A DNA stretch of 64,000 nt from Nannocystis pusilla (GTDB lineage Bacteria; Myxococcota_A; Polyangia; Nannocystales; Nannocystaceae), in assembly GCF_026626665.1 (NCBI RefSeq), contig NZ_JAPNKE010000002.1, positions 8,824,001-8,888,000 of the forward strand, given 5' to 3'. Below the pieces are notes generated by a model. The model saw only the letters and a program-made list of their open reading frames with translations, was not told the DNA's origin and did no database searches. Made by a program: the position numbers and the translations under genes. Shown piece by piece: positions 27,240-37,973 of the stretch (its first letter is position 1; each line of letters begins with the position of its first letter).

Positions 27240-28570
27240 TTCGCGCGGGCTGGATGGTGGTCGCGACCATGTCGATAGTCGGCTGCGCGAGCGCGCCGGC
27301 GGTCTCGCCCGAGCGGGCGATCGCGACCTGGCGCGAGATGCAGGTCGGCCAGCCGCGCGGGGCACTGCCGGAGAGCGCCGCGGCGGCGCTGGCGGGCGGC
27401 GACGCGCTGACGGTCGAGCAGGCCTACGCGCTGGCGCTGGCGAACAACCCGGAGCTGGCGGTGGTGGAGGCGCGCGCGGAGGTGGCGACGGCGGAGATCG
27501 GGGCGGCGCGGCAGCTGCAGAACCCGACCGTCCGCGTGTCGAACGTGGGCGTCGACGACTCGTTGCCGGGGCGGATCGGCTTCAACCTGGGCCTGCGTGC
27601 GCCGATCCCCGACCCGGGAGCGTGCGCGCGCGCCGATGCGGCCCGTCACGCGGCCGCCGGGGCGCACGGCGAGGCCGAGGCGGCGCGCAGGCAACTGCGG
27701 GCGAAGGTGTATCGATTGTTCGCCCGCCTGGCCTGGCTCACCGCCGACCTCGAGGAGGTGTCGCGCGCGGTGTCGCTGTGCGAGGAGCGGCAGCGCCAGC
27801 TCCAGGCCCGGGTGGCCCGCGCGGTGGCGACCGAGGTCGCGCTGGCGATGGCCGAGGTGGCCCGCGCGGAGGCGGCCGACGAGGTCCGCAAGCTGCGCGC
27901 CGAGCTGGCCCGCGTGGAGGCCGAGCTGGCGCGAGTGGTCGGGCCGGGGCCGGCGTTCAGCGTGCGCGTCGACCAGGCCCAGCTCGACATCGATGCGCTG
28001 GTGCTCGACCCGGCGGCGCTGACGGAGCAGGCGCTGCGCTCGCGCCCGGAGCTGCGCGCGGTGCAGACGAAGGTCGGTCAGGCGCGCTCGGCGATCACCC
28101 TGGCGAAGGTCGAGGCGGCGCCGTGGATCAGCTGGGCTCAGGTCAATTACTTCTTCGGCCCGGGCCCGGCGACGCCGTCGTCGTTCGGGGTCGGCTTCGC
28201 GGTCGATGTCCCGCTGCTCAGCCTCAATCGCGGCAAGATCAAGACGGCCAAGGCGGTCATGCGCCAGCGCCAGGTCGAGGAGCGGGCCGAGGTCGCGGCG
28301 ATCGCCGGGGAGGTCGACGAGGCGATTGCGCGCGCGCAGCGGGCCGACGCGCGGGTCCAGGAGATCGAGCACGACCTGCTGCCGCAGGTCGATGCGGCGG
28401 CGCGTCAGGCGGACGCGGCGCTGTTGGCGGGGACGCTCGACGTGGTCGAGGTCCTCGATATCGAGGCCCGCCGGGTCGCCGCGCGTCGGCTGCACCTGGC
28501 GGCCCGCTTCGAGCGCCGGGACGCGCTCATCGAGCTCGAGGCCGCGGTCGGGGGGCCGCTGCCTCGCTGA
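27236..28570 (+). CDS. TolC/OprM-type outer-membrane efflux lipoprotein
   Basis: 444 residues. ATG overlaps the adaptor stop (ATGA at 27236-27239). Signal MIRAGWMVVATMSIVGC with lipobox SIVGC. Two OEP repeats are visible: LTVEQAYALALANNPELAVV with VEARAEVATAEIGAARQLQN, and LTEQALRSRPELRAVQTKVG with ARSAITLAKVEAAPW. Long coiled helices lie between them. The barrel-forming strands include RVSNVGVDDSLPGRIGFNLG and FGVGFAVDVPLLSLNRGKI. It should form a trimeric channel-tunnel with the upstream HlyD-type adaptor. The usual third partner, an inner-membrane transporter, is replaced in this operon by DUF4956 and VTC. Confidence 0.85.
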   Translation: MIRAGWMVVATMSIVGCASAPAVSPERAIATWREMQVGQPRGALPESAAAALAGGDALTVEQAYALALANNPELAVVEARAEVATAEIGAARQLQNPTVRVSNVGVDDSLPGRIGFNLGLRAPIPDPGACARADAARHAAAGAHGEAEAARRQLRAKVYRLFARLAWLTADLEEVSRAVSLCEERQRQLQARVARAVATEVALAMAEVARAEAADEVRKLRAELARVEAELARVVGPGPAFSVRVDQAQLDIDALVLDPAALTEQALRSRPELRAVQTKVGQARSAITLAKVEAAPWISWAQVNYFFGPGPATPSSFGVGFAVDVPLLSLNRGKIKTAKAVMRQRQVEERAEVAAIAGEVDEAIARAQRADARVQEIEHDLLPQVDAAARQADAALLAGTLDVVEVLDIEARRVAARRLHLAARFERRDALIELEAAVGGPLPR

Positions 28571-28614
28571 CAGGGCACGTCTTCACGCCCCTTTGCCATC
28601 ATCGAGAAGGTGTC

Positions 28615-29973
28615 ATGTTCGATCGTCGAATCGTAGGAGTATCCCTGTCACTATTTTTCATCTCGGCGTCGGCGGCCCTGGGCTGCAATCAGGGCGGCGG
28701 TATGAACGACGCCACCACCGACGACGCGCCCCCGGCGGGCTCCAGCGAGACCGGCGACGAGCCGGCGCCGGGCACCAGCAGCGGCGACGACCCGGCGGTG
28801 ACCTCGGAGGGGCCGGGCCAGCCGGTGTGCGGCGACGGGCTGGTCGAGGGCGACGAGCTGTGCGACGGGGCCGAGGTCGGCGGGATGTCGTGCGCCGACA
28901 TCGACCCGGGCTTCACCGGGGCGCTGGCGTGCGCGGCCGACTGCCTGGCGTTCGACATGGCGGACTGCGAGGGCGCGCCGATCGAGTGGCTGGTGGCGCT
29001 GAACGAGCTGACGTCGAAGGGCGCGGAGTCGGGGCCGTTCGCCGGCAAGGGCGACGCGGTCGAGCTGCTCAACGCCGGCGGCGCGCCGGCCGACCTGTCG
29101 GGCTGGCGGCTGTCCGACGACCCGACGCTGCCGGCCGACAAGACCTACGTGTTCCCCGAGGGCACCACGCTGATGCCCGGCGAGCGCCTGGTGCTGGTCG
29201 AGCTCGACCCGGTGTCCGGCGAGGGCGACCTGCCGTTCGGGATCTCCTCGAGCAACGAGGAGACGCTGACGCTGGTCGACGGCGGCGACGAGGTCATCGA
29301 CGCGCTGACGGTCGAGGGGGTGGCGGCGATGGTGTCGTGGTGCCGCCTGCCCGATGGGACAGGTTCGTGGGGGCACTGCGAGCAGACCCTCGGCGCGCCG
29401 AACATCGAGGCGCTGACGATCTGCGGCAACGGCGTGCGCGAGGCCGACGAGGCCTGCGACGGCCTGGACGTCGGCGCGGCCAAGTGCGCCGACCGGGGCT
29501 TCACCGCCGGGGCGATGACGTGCACGCCGAAGTGCAACCTCGACACGTCGATGTGCATGTCGGACCCGGCGGCGGCGATCAACGAGCTCGAGTCGACCAA
29601 CGACGAGATCGAGCTGTTCAACGCCGGCGGCGACATGATCGACATGGCCGGGTGGATCCTCACCGACCAGGCGTTCGACGCCGCCTACGACCCGGCGGTC
29701 GACGACGAGAAGCTGGTGTTCGCCGCCGGCACGAAGCTGGCGCCCGGCCAGTTCCTGGTGGTGGGCAAGGGCGAGGCGGCCGGCCAGCACCCGTTCGGCC
29801 TCAGCTCGAACGGCGACACGGTGACGCTGCTGAAGCCCGACCTCACGCCGGTGTCGCAGGTCACCTACGGCGCCGACCAGGCCGCGTTGTCGTTCTGCCG
29901 CCTGGCCGACGGGCCGCAGGGCAGCTGGTCGTCCGGCTGCAAGCCGACCTTCGGCGCCGCCAACTCGAAGTAA
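28615..29973 (+). CDS. Lamin-tail-domain lipoprotein with Cys repeats
   Basis: 452 residues, start at 28615 with GAGAAGG upstream. Signal ends in lipobox AALGC. After an acidic linker come a CGDGLVEGDELCDG repeat and a first LTD-like domain (LVALNELTSKG, AVELLNAGGAPADLSGWRLS, LMPGERLVLVELDP, TLTLVDGGDEVIDAL). A second Cys repeat (CGNGVREADEACDG) and a second LTD (AINELESTNDEIELFNAGGD, MAGWILTD, LAPGQFLVVG, TVTLLKPDLTPVSQVTYG) follow. Bacterial LTD proteins are cell-surface proteins often encoded beside CotH kinases. As last gene of the VTC operon, 44 bases after the channel gene, it may be the exported or phosphorylated client. That role is inference. Confidence 0.8.
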   Translation: MFDRRIVGVSLSLFFISASAALGCNQGGGMNDATTDDAPPAGSSETGDEPAPGTSSGDDPAVTSEGPGQPVCGDGLVEGDELCDGAEVGGMSCADIDPGFTGALACAADCLAFDMADCEGAPIEWLVALNELTSKGAESGPFAGKGDAVELLNAGGAPADLSGWRLSDDPTLPADKTYVFPEGTTLMPGERLVLVELDPVSGEGDLPFGISSSNEETLTLVDGGDEVIDALTVEGVAAMVSWCRLPDGTGSWGHCEQTLGAPNIEALTICGNGVREADEACDGLDVGAAKCADRGFTAGAMTCTPKCNLDTSMCMSDPAAAINELESTNDEIELFNAGGDMIDMAGWILTDQAFDAAYDPAVDDEKLVFAAGTKLAPGQFLVVGKGEAAGQHPFGLSSNGDTVTLLKPDLTPVSQVTYGADQAALSFCRLADGPQGSWSSGCKPTFGAANSK

Positions 29974-29979
29974 TGATAA

Positions 29980-30001
29980 GACATGCTCGAAGGAGCATGT
30001 C
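29980..30001. terminator. Perfect CATG hairpin after the VTC operon
   Basis: GACATGCTC-GAAG-GAGCATGTC: a 9 bp perfect stem closed by a GAAG tetraloop, 6 bases past the stop of the lamin-tail gene. It is the cleanest member of the CATG hairpin family and looks like a transcript end or 3' stabiliser; no T-run follows. Confidence 0.6.
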
Positions 30002-30037
30002 CGAAGGAGCATTGACAAAAGGCCGGCTCGGGTCCGC

Positions 30038-30102
30038 CCACGGGCGCGGCCGCTCGCCCGCCGCTGCGCCCGGCGGCGGGAGACGGCCGCCGGCGCCCGT
30101 GG
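30038..30102. promoter_or_regulatory. Large nested GC hairpin just upstream of the membrane protein gene
   Basis: CCACGGGCG (30038-30046) pairs CGCCCGTGG (30094-30102), then CGGCCG with CGGCCG, and CCCGCCG with CGGCGGG inside. It ends 18 bases before ATG 30121, so it can act as the operon terminator or as an attenuator or translation block of the following gene. Confidence 0.45.
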
Positions 30103-30120
30103 TATACGTCGCGGCCGCCC

Positions 30121-31296
30121 ATGTCCGCGAAGGTCCGCAAGCTGCCGCTCGTCCTCGGCCTGGTCGCCCTGGTGGCGACGCCGCTCGTCACCCGCCTGCG
30201 GGTCTACGGCGACATGCCCGACACGTGGGGCAAGTTCCCGCCGCCGAAGAGCCCCGACGTGCCGGGCTTCAGCTGGCTGGTGTTCGGCCTCGGCGTCGCG
30301 CTGGCGCTGGGCATCCTCGAGTTCCTGCGCGCGCCGCAGCGGTTCGGCTTCGCCCCGCCGGCGGCCGCCCGCGAGGAGTACGTGCCGCAGGTCCGGTTCC
30401 CGCCGTGGTGCGTGCCGGGAGCGCTGCTGGCGATGGCCTCGTGGGCGCTGATGTGGGGCGAGCTGCCGGCCGCGGCGGCGCCGCTGGTGCCGTTCAGCTT
30501 CGTGCCGCTGTGGTGGGGCTTCATCCTCGCGCTCGACGGCGTGGTCTACCGCCGCACCGGCGGGCTGTCGCTGGTGGCGCGCCGGCCGTGGACGATGCTG
30601 GCGATCGCCGCGACCTCGTGCGTGAGCTGGTACTTCTTCGAGTACCTCAATTACTTCACGCGCTCGAACTGGTACTACCCGAACGACGCGATCTTCTCGC
30701 AGGGCGGCTACCTGCTGTGGTTCGGCCTGGCGTTCACGACGGTGCTGCCGTCGATCTTCGTGGTCTATCAATTGCTGACGACGATCGCGCCGCTGCGGAC
30801 CCGCTTCGAGCACGGGCCGCAGATCGAGCTGTCACGCGGGGCGGTGCGCAAGCTGCTGGGGCTCGGCCTCGGGTCGCTGGCGGCGCTGGTGCTGTGGCCG
30901 GCGCCGCTGTTCCCGCTGCTGTGGTTGAGCCCGCTGGTGGTGCTGGCGGCGGCGGTGTCGCTGTCCGGCGCGTGGACGCCGTTCACGCCGATCCGCCGCG
31001 GCAACTGGGCGCCGGTGGTGCTGATCGGCCTGGCGACCGCGCTCAACTACCTGGTCGGCGAGATGTGGGATTTCTACAGCACGCCGCAGAACCCGAACTT
31101 CTGGAAGTACGACGTACCGTACGTGGGCGTGCTGCACGTGTACGAGATGCCGCTGCTCGGGTACTTCGGCTACCTGCCGTTCGGCATGCTGTGCTGGGTG
31201 TGGTGGATCCACCACGCGCGGCTGCTCGGGCTCGATCCGGCGATCGACGTCGTCGCCGGCGGCGGGCCGACGCTCACGCGGCACAGCGACGCGTGA
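30121..31296 (+). CDS. Polytopic membrane protein of unknown function
   Basis: 391 residues with nine to ten predicted membrane helices, among them VPGALLAMASWALMWGEL, FSFVPLWWGFILALDGVVY, WTMLAIAATSCVSWYFFEYL, GYLLWFGLAFTTVLPSIFVV and MPLLGYFGYLPFGMLCWVW. Aromatic-rich polar motifs inside helices (WYFFEYLNYF, YEMPLLGYFGYLPFG) and a conserved-looking loop LVGEMWDFYSTPQNPNFW may form an active site. The N-terminal helix is followed by a Pro-rich loop. No family recognised. It follows the VTC operon but is separated by two hairpins, so it may be independent. Confidence 0.7.
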   Translation: MSAKVRKLPLVLGLVALVATPLVTRLRVYGDMPDTWGKFPPPKSPDVPGFSWLVFGLGVALALGILEFLRAPQRFGFAPPAAAREEYVPQVRFPPWCVPGALLAMASWALMWGELPAAAAPLVPFSFVPLWWGFILALDGVVYRRTGGLSLVARRPWTMLAIAATSCVSWYFFEYLNYFTRSNWYYPNDAIFSQGGYLLWFGLAFTTVLPSIFVVYQLLTTIAPLRTRFEHGPQIELSRGAVRKLLGLGLGSLAALVLWPAPLFPLLWLSPLVVLAAAVSLSGAWTPFTPIRRGNWAPVVLIGLATALNYLVGEMWDFYSTPQNPNFWKYDVPYVGVLHVYEMPLLGYFGYLPFGMLCWVWWIHHARLLGLDPAIDVVAGGGPTLTRHSDA

Positions 31297-31480
31297 GCGG
31301 GTGACCGGAGGCGCCGCAGGCGTCGTCCCGGCTCGTTCTCCAGTGCATACGGTGGGGGCCGGTGCACCCCGCTTTATCGCGGTGACTCGCTTCCTTTGTC
31401 CGGCGAAGCGTGCCGGCGGCCCGCACAGCGAAGCGCTTGACGCTGCGCCCCGAGGTGCAGCGCTCGCGCTCGCGGGGTCG

Positions 31481-31813
31481 TCAGTAGCGGTCGCCGCCGC
31501 GGCTCGGCTTGCGGCCGTAACCGCCACCGCCACCGCCGCCGGACGGCGGACCCGAGAAGCTGGGGCGCCGCTCCTCGGCCTCCGAGACCCGCAGCGGGCG
31601 GCCGTCGAGCGAAGCGCCGTGCAGCGCCTCGATGGCGCGCTGGGCGTCGGCTGCGCTCGTCATCTCGACGAACGCGAAGCCGCGCGAGCGACCGGTCTCC
31701 CGATCGGTCATCAGCTTGACCTCTTTGACCGCGCCGTACGGCTGAAACGCCTGCTGGAGGTCGCTGTCGGAGATCTGGAAGGAGAGATTGCCTACGAAGA
31801 GTCGGTTACCCAT
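31481..31813 (-). CDS. RRM-domain RNA-binding protein
   Basis: 110 residues. One RNA-recognition motif: RNP2 LFVGNLSF at residues 5-12 and RNP1 RGFAFVEM at about 45-52, with intact aromatic residues, then a Gly/Arg-rich tail (PPSGGGGGGGYGRKPSRGGDRY). This is the small Gly-rich Rbp type found in cyanobacteria and myxobacteria, where it binds single-stranded RNA and is often cold-induced. Start at 31813 gives the canonical MGNRLFVGNLSF N-terminus. The 298-base upstream interval, free of genes, would contain a long 5' leader, common for this class. Confidence 0.9.
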   Translation of the reverse strand: MGNRLFVGNLSFQISDSDLQQAFQPYGAVKEVKLMTDRETGRSRGFAFVEMTSAADAQRAIEALHGASLDGRPLRVSEAEERRPSFSGPPSGGGGGGGYGRKPSRGGDRY

Positions 31814-32111
31814 TGTCTTGATTCGTCTGGATCGGGCTCTCGGCGCGACGCGCCGGTGTGGGGGAATTCTCGGTCGAAGAGCCTGCGCTCGAGCGAAGAC
31901 CGCAGCAAGCAGGTGCTGCACCATCAACGTCGCCGGAAATGACCCCAAAACCTTCAGTCGACGCAAAGTCGACCGAGTGCCCGAGCGTGCAAGTGCGCCA
32001 GAAACGAATGACGACGAAGAGATAGCACGGCACCGCGGCGATGGCAACGCGGCCGGCGCTCGCGCCCGAGCTCGACGGATGAAGCGAGGCGCCCGCGTCG
32101 GGGCCGCCGCG
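31814..32111. other. Interval upstream of the RRM gene
   Basis: 298 bases between two minus-strand genes with lower GC than the surroundings. No gene is supported; it probably carries the promoter and leader of the RRM gene. Confidence 0.4.
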
Positions 32112-32549
32112 CTAGCGCACGCGGCGAGCGGGAGCGCACGAATCGAGGCCGCTCAGCTGCAGGCGAGCGAGCAATTGTTCGATGTCGTCGGCGACGGTGA
32201 TCCACTGGTCGCCGCCGGAGTGCAGGTAGAGGACGCGAGGGCTGGCGCCGGAGACGCGATAATCGAGCGCGAACGGCATGTGGGGGCCGAGGAGCCCGAG
32301 GAGCAACGAGCGCGCGGGGTCGATGTTGCCAGGCGGCTTCTTGTCGTCCGAGCGGCCGAAGTAAGCGGGATCCTTCTCGTTCAACCACCGGTGATTGGCC
32401 GCGTGCAGGGCGTCGAGATCGTAGAGCCGCACCTTGATCGGGCTCTCGCGGAAGACGCGTCGAAGGGCGTCGACCGGGGGATGGCGCCACCGTCGCTCGC
32501 CGATCGCCTGCGTCAAGGCGGCCGGCAGGTCGAGTCCGTTGATCTGCAT
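32112..32549 (-). CDS. SUKH (SMI1/KNR4)-like protein
   Basis: 145 residues. The C-terminal half has the SMI1/KNR4-type order: LLLGLLGPHMPFALDYRVSG (the P-x-A-L-D-Y strand), RVLYLHSGGDQWITVADDIE and a closing helix QLLARLQ. The N-terminal half supplies the helical LPAALTQAIGERRW and a VRLYDLDALHAANHRW strand-helix. Such proteins serve as immunity proteins to contact-dependent toxins or as scaffolds. No toxin gene is adjacent. Start at 32549 is uncertain, with little to judge by upstream. Confidence 0.55.
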   Translation of the reverse strand: MQINGLDLPAALTQAIGERRWRHPPVDALRRVFRESPIKVRLYDLDALHAANHRWLNEKDPAYFGRSDDKKPPGNIDPARSLLLGLLGPHMPFALDYRVSGASPRVLYLHSGGDQWITVADDIEQLLARLQLSGLDSCAPARRVR

Positions 32550-33148
32550 CGGCTCAGGCCCGCGCGCCGCCGTCTCGGCGAGGCGGCGCAGGCGCGGCGA
32601 CGCGGGCGTGAGAATGTTGAACGCGCGACGATTCGAGGCTCCGTCGTCGCCGTTCGACGATCATCGTGAACAAGACGGACCACGGTAGCACGTGATCGCC
32701 CGCGTGTCTCCCGCGCGCCGACGATTCGAGGCCCTTCGTGATTCGCGACGCAGGTGAGGACCGCGGGCCGAATCACGCGGCTCGCAAAGACCTCGCATCG
32801 AGATGCAGGGCCGTGGTGAACGTCGTCCCGTGAGCTCGAGCGACGCTGCGCCGCCGCCGTGCGCCTCGGCGCAGCCGCGCATCAGGTCGCCCTCGACTTT
32901 CAGGCCCTCGACGCGTTCTCCCAGAAGGTGCGCAGCCCGCACGATCGAGGCGCAGTCGAGGCGATCGCGGACCTCCGCGCCGGTGAGGCTCGCGGTCGAC
33001 GAACGCTTCGGCCAGCGGCACGCCGGGCGATCGTAAAGACGAGCGAGCTCGGCCGGGAGCCGAGGGCGGTCCGACCCCGGCGCGCGGCGGTGATCGTGAA
33101 AGTGTCTCGAGGGACAGGTGATGCGACGGCTCGTCGACGTCGCCGCGC
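32550..33148. other. 599-base interval without a supported gene
   Basis: On the minus strand a stretch reading SLTGAEVRDRLDCASIVRAA looks protein-like but has no start or family, and other frames are Arg-rich. It could be a remnant gene. Nothing else was recognised. Confidence 0.35.
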
Positions 33149-34510
33149 TCACGCGAGGCTCAGGGGGCCGGTGCAGTACTTGGGGTTGCCGAAGGTGGTG
33201 GTCTCGAGGCCCATGGCGTTCATGCAGCCGACCAGCAGGTTGTTGTGCGGGACGTCGCCCTGGACCTGCATCCACCGCCCGGTCTTCATGGCCCCGCCGC
33301 ACTTGCCGGCGAGGACGTAGGGGATCTCGTGGCGGTCGTGGTCGTTGCCCTTCTGGTGCTCGTTGACCCAAATCAGCAGGGTGTTGTCGAGCACGGTGCC
33401 GTCGCCCTCGGGGATCGCCTTGAGCTTCTCGATCAGGTAGGCGAACTGCTCGCAATACCAGATGTTGATGCGCGTCAGCTTCTCCTGGGCGTCGGCGTCG
33501 CCGTCGCCGCGGTGGGCCAGCTCGTGGTGACCTTCGGGGATGTCGAGCCACGGGAACGGCTTGGCGGTGGCGCTGTTCATCCACATCAAGGAGGCGACGC
33601 GCGTCAGGTCGCAGGCGAGCGCCATGGCCAGCAGGTCCATCTGCAGCTTGCCGGTCGCGGGGATGTTGCCGACCTTGCTCGGATCGTCGACCTCGCCCAG
33701 CACCGGCGGCTGGCAGGCGCCGCCGATCGTGCCGCCGGTGTCGAGCCGCATAGCGATGTCGCGCACGGCGTCGAGGTGGGCCTCGAGCTTGAGCTTGTCG
33801 GCCGCGCCGACCTTCTTGACGAGGCGCTGGTAGTCGTCGGCGACGGCGTCGAGGACGATCTTGCGCTCGGCGATCTTGCGCGCCTGCGCGGCCGGGTCGC
33901 TCTCGAGGTCGCCGAAGATCCGGTCGAAGGCGGCGGTGGGGTCGTTCTCCGGCGGGATCGGCTGGGCGGGGCCGCGGTAGGAGATCCGCGAGCCCACGTT
34001 GGCGCCGTAGACGTGCACGCCGAACTCGAGCGAGCGGAACTTGGTCTCTTGGCCGACGGCGTCGGCGATGGCCTGGTCGACGGAGATGCCGTCGGCCCAG
34101 CCGGCCGAGAGACCGTCGGCGCCGGCGAAGTCGCCCTCCTGCAATTCGGTGCCGGTGAGGCCCTGGCCGGTGCCCTTCTGGTGCGCGTCGCCAGGGCCCT
34201 TGTAGGCCGACAATTCGTCGACGCCGTCGAGGACGAGGACGTCCTGCTTGTGCGACTCGAGCGGCTGGAGGATCCGCCCGAAGGAGTAGGCGTCGGCGCT
34301 GCCGCTCGGCCGCCAGTCGTTCATGATGGTGCCGTTCGGGGTCCAGAACACGACGAAGCGCTTGGGGCCGCCGGCGCCGCGGAACTGCTGCGGGAGGGCG
34401 CTGACGGGCGGGGCGTCGCAGCCCTGCATGATGTCGAGCAGCGGGAGGGCGAGGCAAGCCCCGCCGGCGCCGCGCAAGAAGGTGCGGCGGGACAAAGTCG
34501 AGCGTTTCAT
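33149..34510 (-). CDS. DUF1552 family Tat-exported protein
   Basis: 453 residues. N-terminus MKRSTLSRRTFLRGAGGACL is a twin-arginine signal (SRRTFLRG). Family blocks follow: KRFVVFWTPNGTIMNDWRP, FGRILQPLESHKQDVLVLDG, FRSLEFGVHVYG, MDLLAMALACDLTRVASLMW and LIWVNEHQKGNDHDRHEIPY. DUF1552 proteins are always paired with DUF1592/DUF1588 partners in myxobacteria and planctomycetes; their reaction is not established, though the alkaline-phosphatase-like His/Asp residues (NEH, DRHE) suggest a hydrolase or sulfatase-like fold. Two bases separate it from the upstream partner gene, so the pair is an operon. Confidence 0.9.
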   Translation of the reverse strand: MKRSTLSRRTFLRGAGGACLALPLLDIMQGCDAPPVSALPQQFRGAGGPKRFVVFWTPNGTIMNDWRPSGSADAYSFGRILQPLESHKQDVLVLDGVDELSAYKGPGDAHQKGTGQGLTGTELQEGDFAGADGLSAGWADGISVDQAIADAVGQETKFRSLEFGVHVYGANVGSRISYRGPAQPIPPENDPTAAFDRIFGDLESDPAAQARKIAERKIVLDAVADDYQRLVKKVGAADKLKLEAHLDAVRDIAMRLDTGGTIGGACQPPVLGEVDDPSKVGNIPATGKLQMDLLAMALACDLTRVASLMWMNSATAKPFPWLDIPEGHHELAHRGDGDADAQEKLTRINIWYCEQFAYLIEKLKAIPEGDGTVLDNTLLIWVNEHQKGNDHDRHEIPYVLAGKCGGAMKTGRWMQVQGDVPHNNLLVGCMNAMGLETTTFGNPKYCTGPLSLA

Positions 34511-34512
34511 GG

Positions 34513-36198
<1,686 letters not shown>

Positions 36199-36508
36199 AC
36201 CTGGATCCTTGACGGGCATGAGGACCGACAGGCTGTGCGCTGCAGCATCGCGGCCGAGGCCCGCGCAGCCGACCCGCGCAGAGGGTCCGCCGCGGCGGCT
36301 GTCCGGACATTCGTTCATTCGTCGACCGATCGCGCAGCGCCCGCCCGCGGGTCGATTGATAACACCGTGAGATTTGCATTGTCATGACCGCGGGGCCGGT
36401 GTGTGGTCCGCTCGACGACGGCCGTCCGCGAGCGCACGGGCCGTGACGTCCGCCAAGGTGCTTGCGCGCTTTTACGCCGCCGGCTACGTTCGCCGACGAG
36501 GACGACGG
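36199..36508. other. Divergent interval upstream of the DUF1592 gene
   Basis: 310 bases. Only an AT-richer TTGATAACACCGTGAGATT island (36355-36373) stands out as possible promoter material. No other feature was seen. Confidence 0.35.
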
Positions 36509-36715
36509 GTGCCGAAGAAGCCAGAGAAGATCACCCTGAACCACGACTTCGCGTTCACCAGCGACGCCCACCTCGACGAGCAGATCGCGGCGTTCCGCGC
36601 CGCTCACGAGGCCGAACACCAGCAGATCCTGGCGATGGACGCGCGGCGCTCGCTCGGCCCCGGGAAGGTGCGAGTGACGTTCCGGGTGATCGAGAAGAAG
36701 CCCCGCCGGGGATAG
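36509..36715 (+). CDS. Small hypothetical protein
   Basis: 68 residues from GTG 36509: charged and soluble, KKPEKITLNHDFAFTSDAHL, then EQIAAFRAAHEAEHQQILAM and a basic C-terminus GKVRVTFRVIEKKPRRG. The composition is ordinary for a real gene in this genome and not Arg/Pro-shadow-like. Longer in-frame starts exist but add low-quality sequence. No family recognised. It is followed by a GGACATGTCC palindrome and the opposite VOC gene. Confidence 0.5.
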   Translation: MPKKPEKITLNHDFAFTSDAHLDEQIAAFRAAHEAEHQQILAMDARRSLGPGKVRVTFRVIEKKPRRG

Positions 36716-36732
36716 CGAGGACGTGTCACTCC

Positions 36733-36742
36733 GGACATGTCC
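36733..36742. repeat. GGACATGTCC palindrome at a convergent junction
   Basis: A perfect 10-base palindrome between the stops at 36715 and 36780. It is the core of the hairpin family with no loop left. Confidence 0.5.
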
Positions 36743-36779
36743 CGAAGGATAGATGCCCTATTGGGCGCGGGCGCCGCGG

Positions 36780-37166
36780 CTAGGGCTGCTCGGCCAGGCG
36801 CCACGGCGGATTACGCCGATTCTCGCCGGCCCAGAACAGGCAAACGACGTTGCCGTCGGGATCGCGCAGGTAGGCCTCGCGCCACAGCCACGCCTGGTCG
36901 ACCGGGTCCGAGTCGAACTCGAGGCCCTGCTGCTTGAGCGCGGCGACGCGGGCGTCGAGGTCGGGGCACTCGAAGTAGACGACGACGCCGGTCGGCCCGA
37001 GGAGGCGATCGGCGTGGTGGAGCGAGAGGGTGCTGCCGCCGTCGGGGCACTCGAAGCGGGCGTACTTCGGCAGGTTGGCGACGATCTGGCGCAGGCCGAG
37101 CCGGCGGTAGAAGGCGGCGCCGCGTGCGACATCGGCCGACGGCAAGGTGACCTGATTGAGCTGCAT
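36780..37166 (-). CDS. VOC-superfamily (glyoxalase-fold) protein
   Basis: 128 residues. Two beta-alpha-beta-beta-beta modules: LNQVTLPSADVARGAAFYRR with LGLRQIVANLPKYARFECPD, and GVVVYFECPDLDARVAALKQ with EAYLRDPDGNVVCLFWAGEN. The D-P-D-G-N turn and the final aromatic-rich strand are classical. The usual first metal ligand His is replaced by Gln (LNQVTL), while a Glu near position 43 is retained. It is probably a lyase, dioxygenase or resistance-type binding protein; no substrate can be assigned. Start at 37166 gives the normal N-terminus. Confidence 0.85.
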   Translation of the reverse strand: MQLNQVTLPSADVARGAAFYRRLGLRQIVANLPKYARFECPDGGSTLSLHHADRLLGPTGVVVYFECPDLDARVAALKQQGLEFDSDPVDQAWLWREAYLRDPDGNVVCLFWAGENRRNPPWRLAEQP

Positions 37167-37253
37167 GGGCGAACAGTAGCGCGGAATGGAGCGCGCCGGG
37201 CGAGGCCCACGCGCGCGCTCGCCCGCGGCAGAGCGTGGTAACCTGGGCCGGAG

Positions 37254-37973
37254 ATGGCGAAGCGATACGCGCTGGAGCTCGACGAGGCGCTGCACGCGGG
37301 CTGGGTGCGGGCGCCGGGCGACGGTTACTTCGACCTCGATCCGTGGCTCCGTACGAAGGAAGGGGCGCTGCTGGTCGAGCCGGCGCCGCCGTTCTGGGAC
37401 TGGGTCGAGGGCAGCCTGTACGACGAGCGGCGCGAGGCGGCGATAGTGGCGTTCGACGCGGAGGGGCGCGAGGTCGAGCGGCTGGTCCTCGGCGGGGCGC
37501 GAGTGGCCGAGCTCGGGTTGCCGTCGCTCGACGCCGAGGGCGTGGGCGCGCTGTGGCTGCAGGTCGAGGCGAAGACGGCGGAGATGCAAGGCGGAGCCGC
37601 GACGGCGGAGGCGCGCGGCGAGGCGCCGACGATCGCGGGCTGCCGCGTCCACCTGCACGGCCCCGAGCCGCAGCAGGTCCGCGAGATCGACGCGCTGACG
37701 ATCACTCTCGGCCGCCGCGGGCTGCAGCGCGTGAAGCTGGCGGTCGAGGGCGAGGCGGACTGGGAGGCGGCCGAGGCGCTGGTCGACCGCGAGGGCGCGC
37801 TCGAGTACGTGGCCGCCGACGCAGGGCCGGTGCTGGCGCGGGTGGAGTTCAAGATCGCGGGCATCGACGTGGAGCGGGTGGAGGCGGCGGCCGAGGGCTC
37901 GCAGCGGGCCAAGCTGGTGCTGGCGTGCCGCGGGCTGCGGCTCGGACCGACGGGCAGCGGCGAGTCGTCGTAG
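37254..37973 (+). CDS. Hypothetical protein, possible phage-tail-tube-like beta fold
   Basis: 239 residues from ATG 37254, preceded by GGCCGGAG. Strongly beta, with a block ERREAAIVAFDAEGREVERL, LGGARVAELGLPSLDAEGVG, ALWLQVEAKTAEMQGG that resembles the gp19/Hcp-like tube fold in pattern only. The second half repeats beta-alpha elements with Val-Glu-Arg strands (VKLAVEGEADWEAAEALVDR, FKIAGIDVERVEAAAEG). No tail, sheath or spike genes are near, so the structural comparison is weak. It could be a stand-alone binding protein. Confidence 0.5.
   Translation: MAKRYALELDEALHAGWVRAPGDGYFDLDPWLRTKEGALLVEPAPPFWDWVEGSLYDERREAAIVAFDAEGREVERLVLGGARVAELGLPSLDAEGVGALWLQVEAKTAEMQGGAATAEARGEAPTIAGCRVHLHGPEPQQVREIDALTITLGRRGLQRVKLAVEGEADWEAAEALVDREGALEYVAADAGPVLARVEFKIAGIDVERVEAAAEGSQRAKLVLACRGLRLGPTGSGESS

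Noticed and set aside
26033..28570. A single 845-residue HlyD-TolC fusion protein
   Set aside because: The adaptor's C-terminal part continues in other frames to its own TGA at 27239, and the channel has its own lipoprotein signal at 27236. The long frame is an artefact of two single-base slips.
37254..37973. Phage tail or T6SS tube gene as evidence of a prophage
   Set aside because: Only a vague pattern match to the tube fold and no other phage gene in the region.
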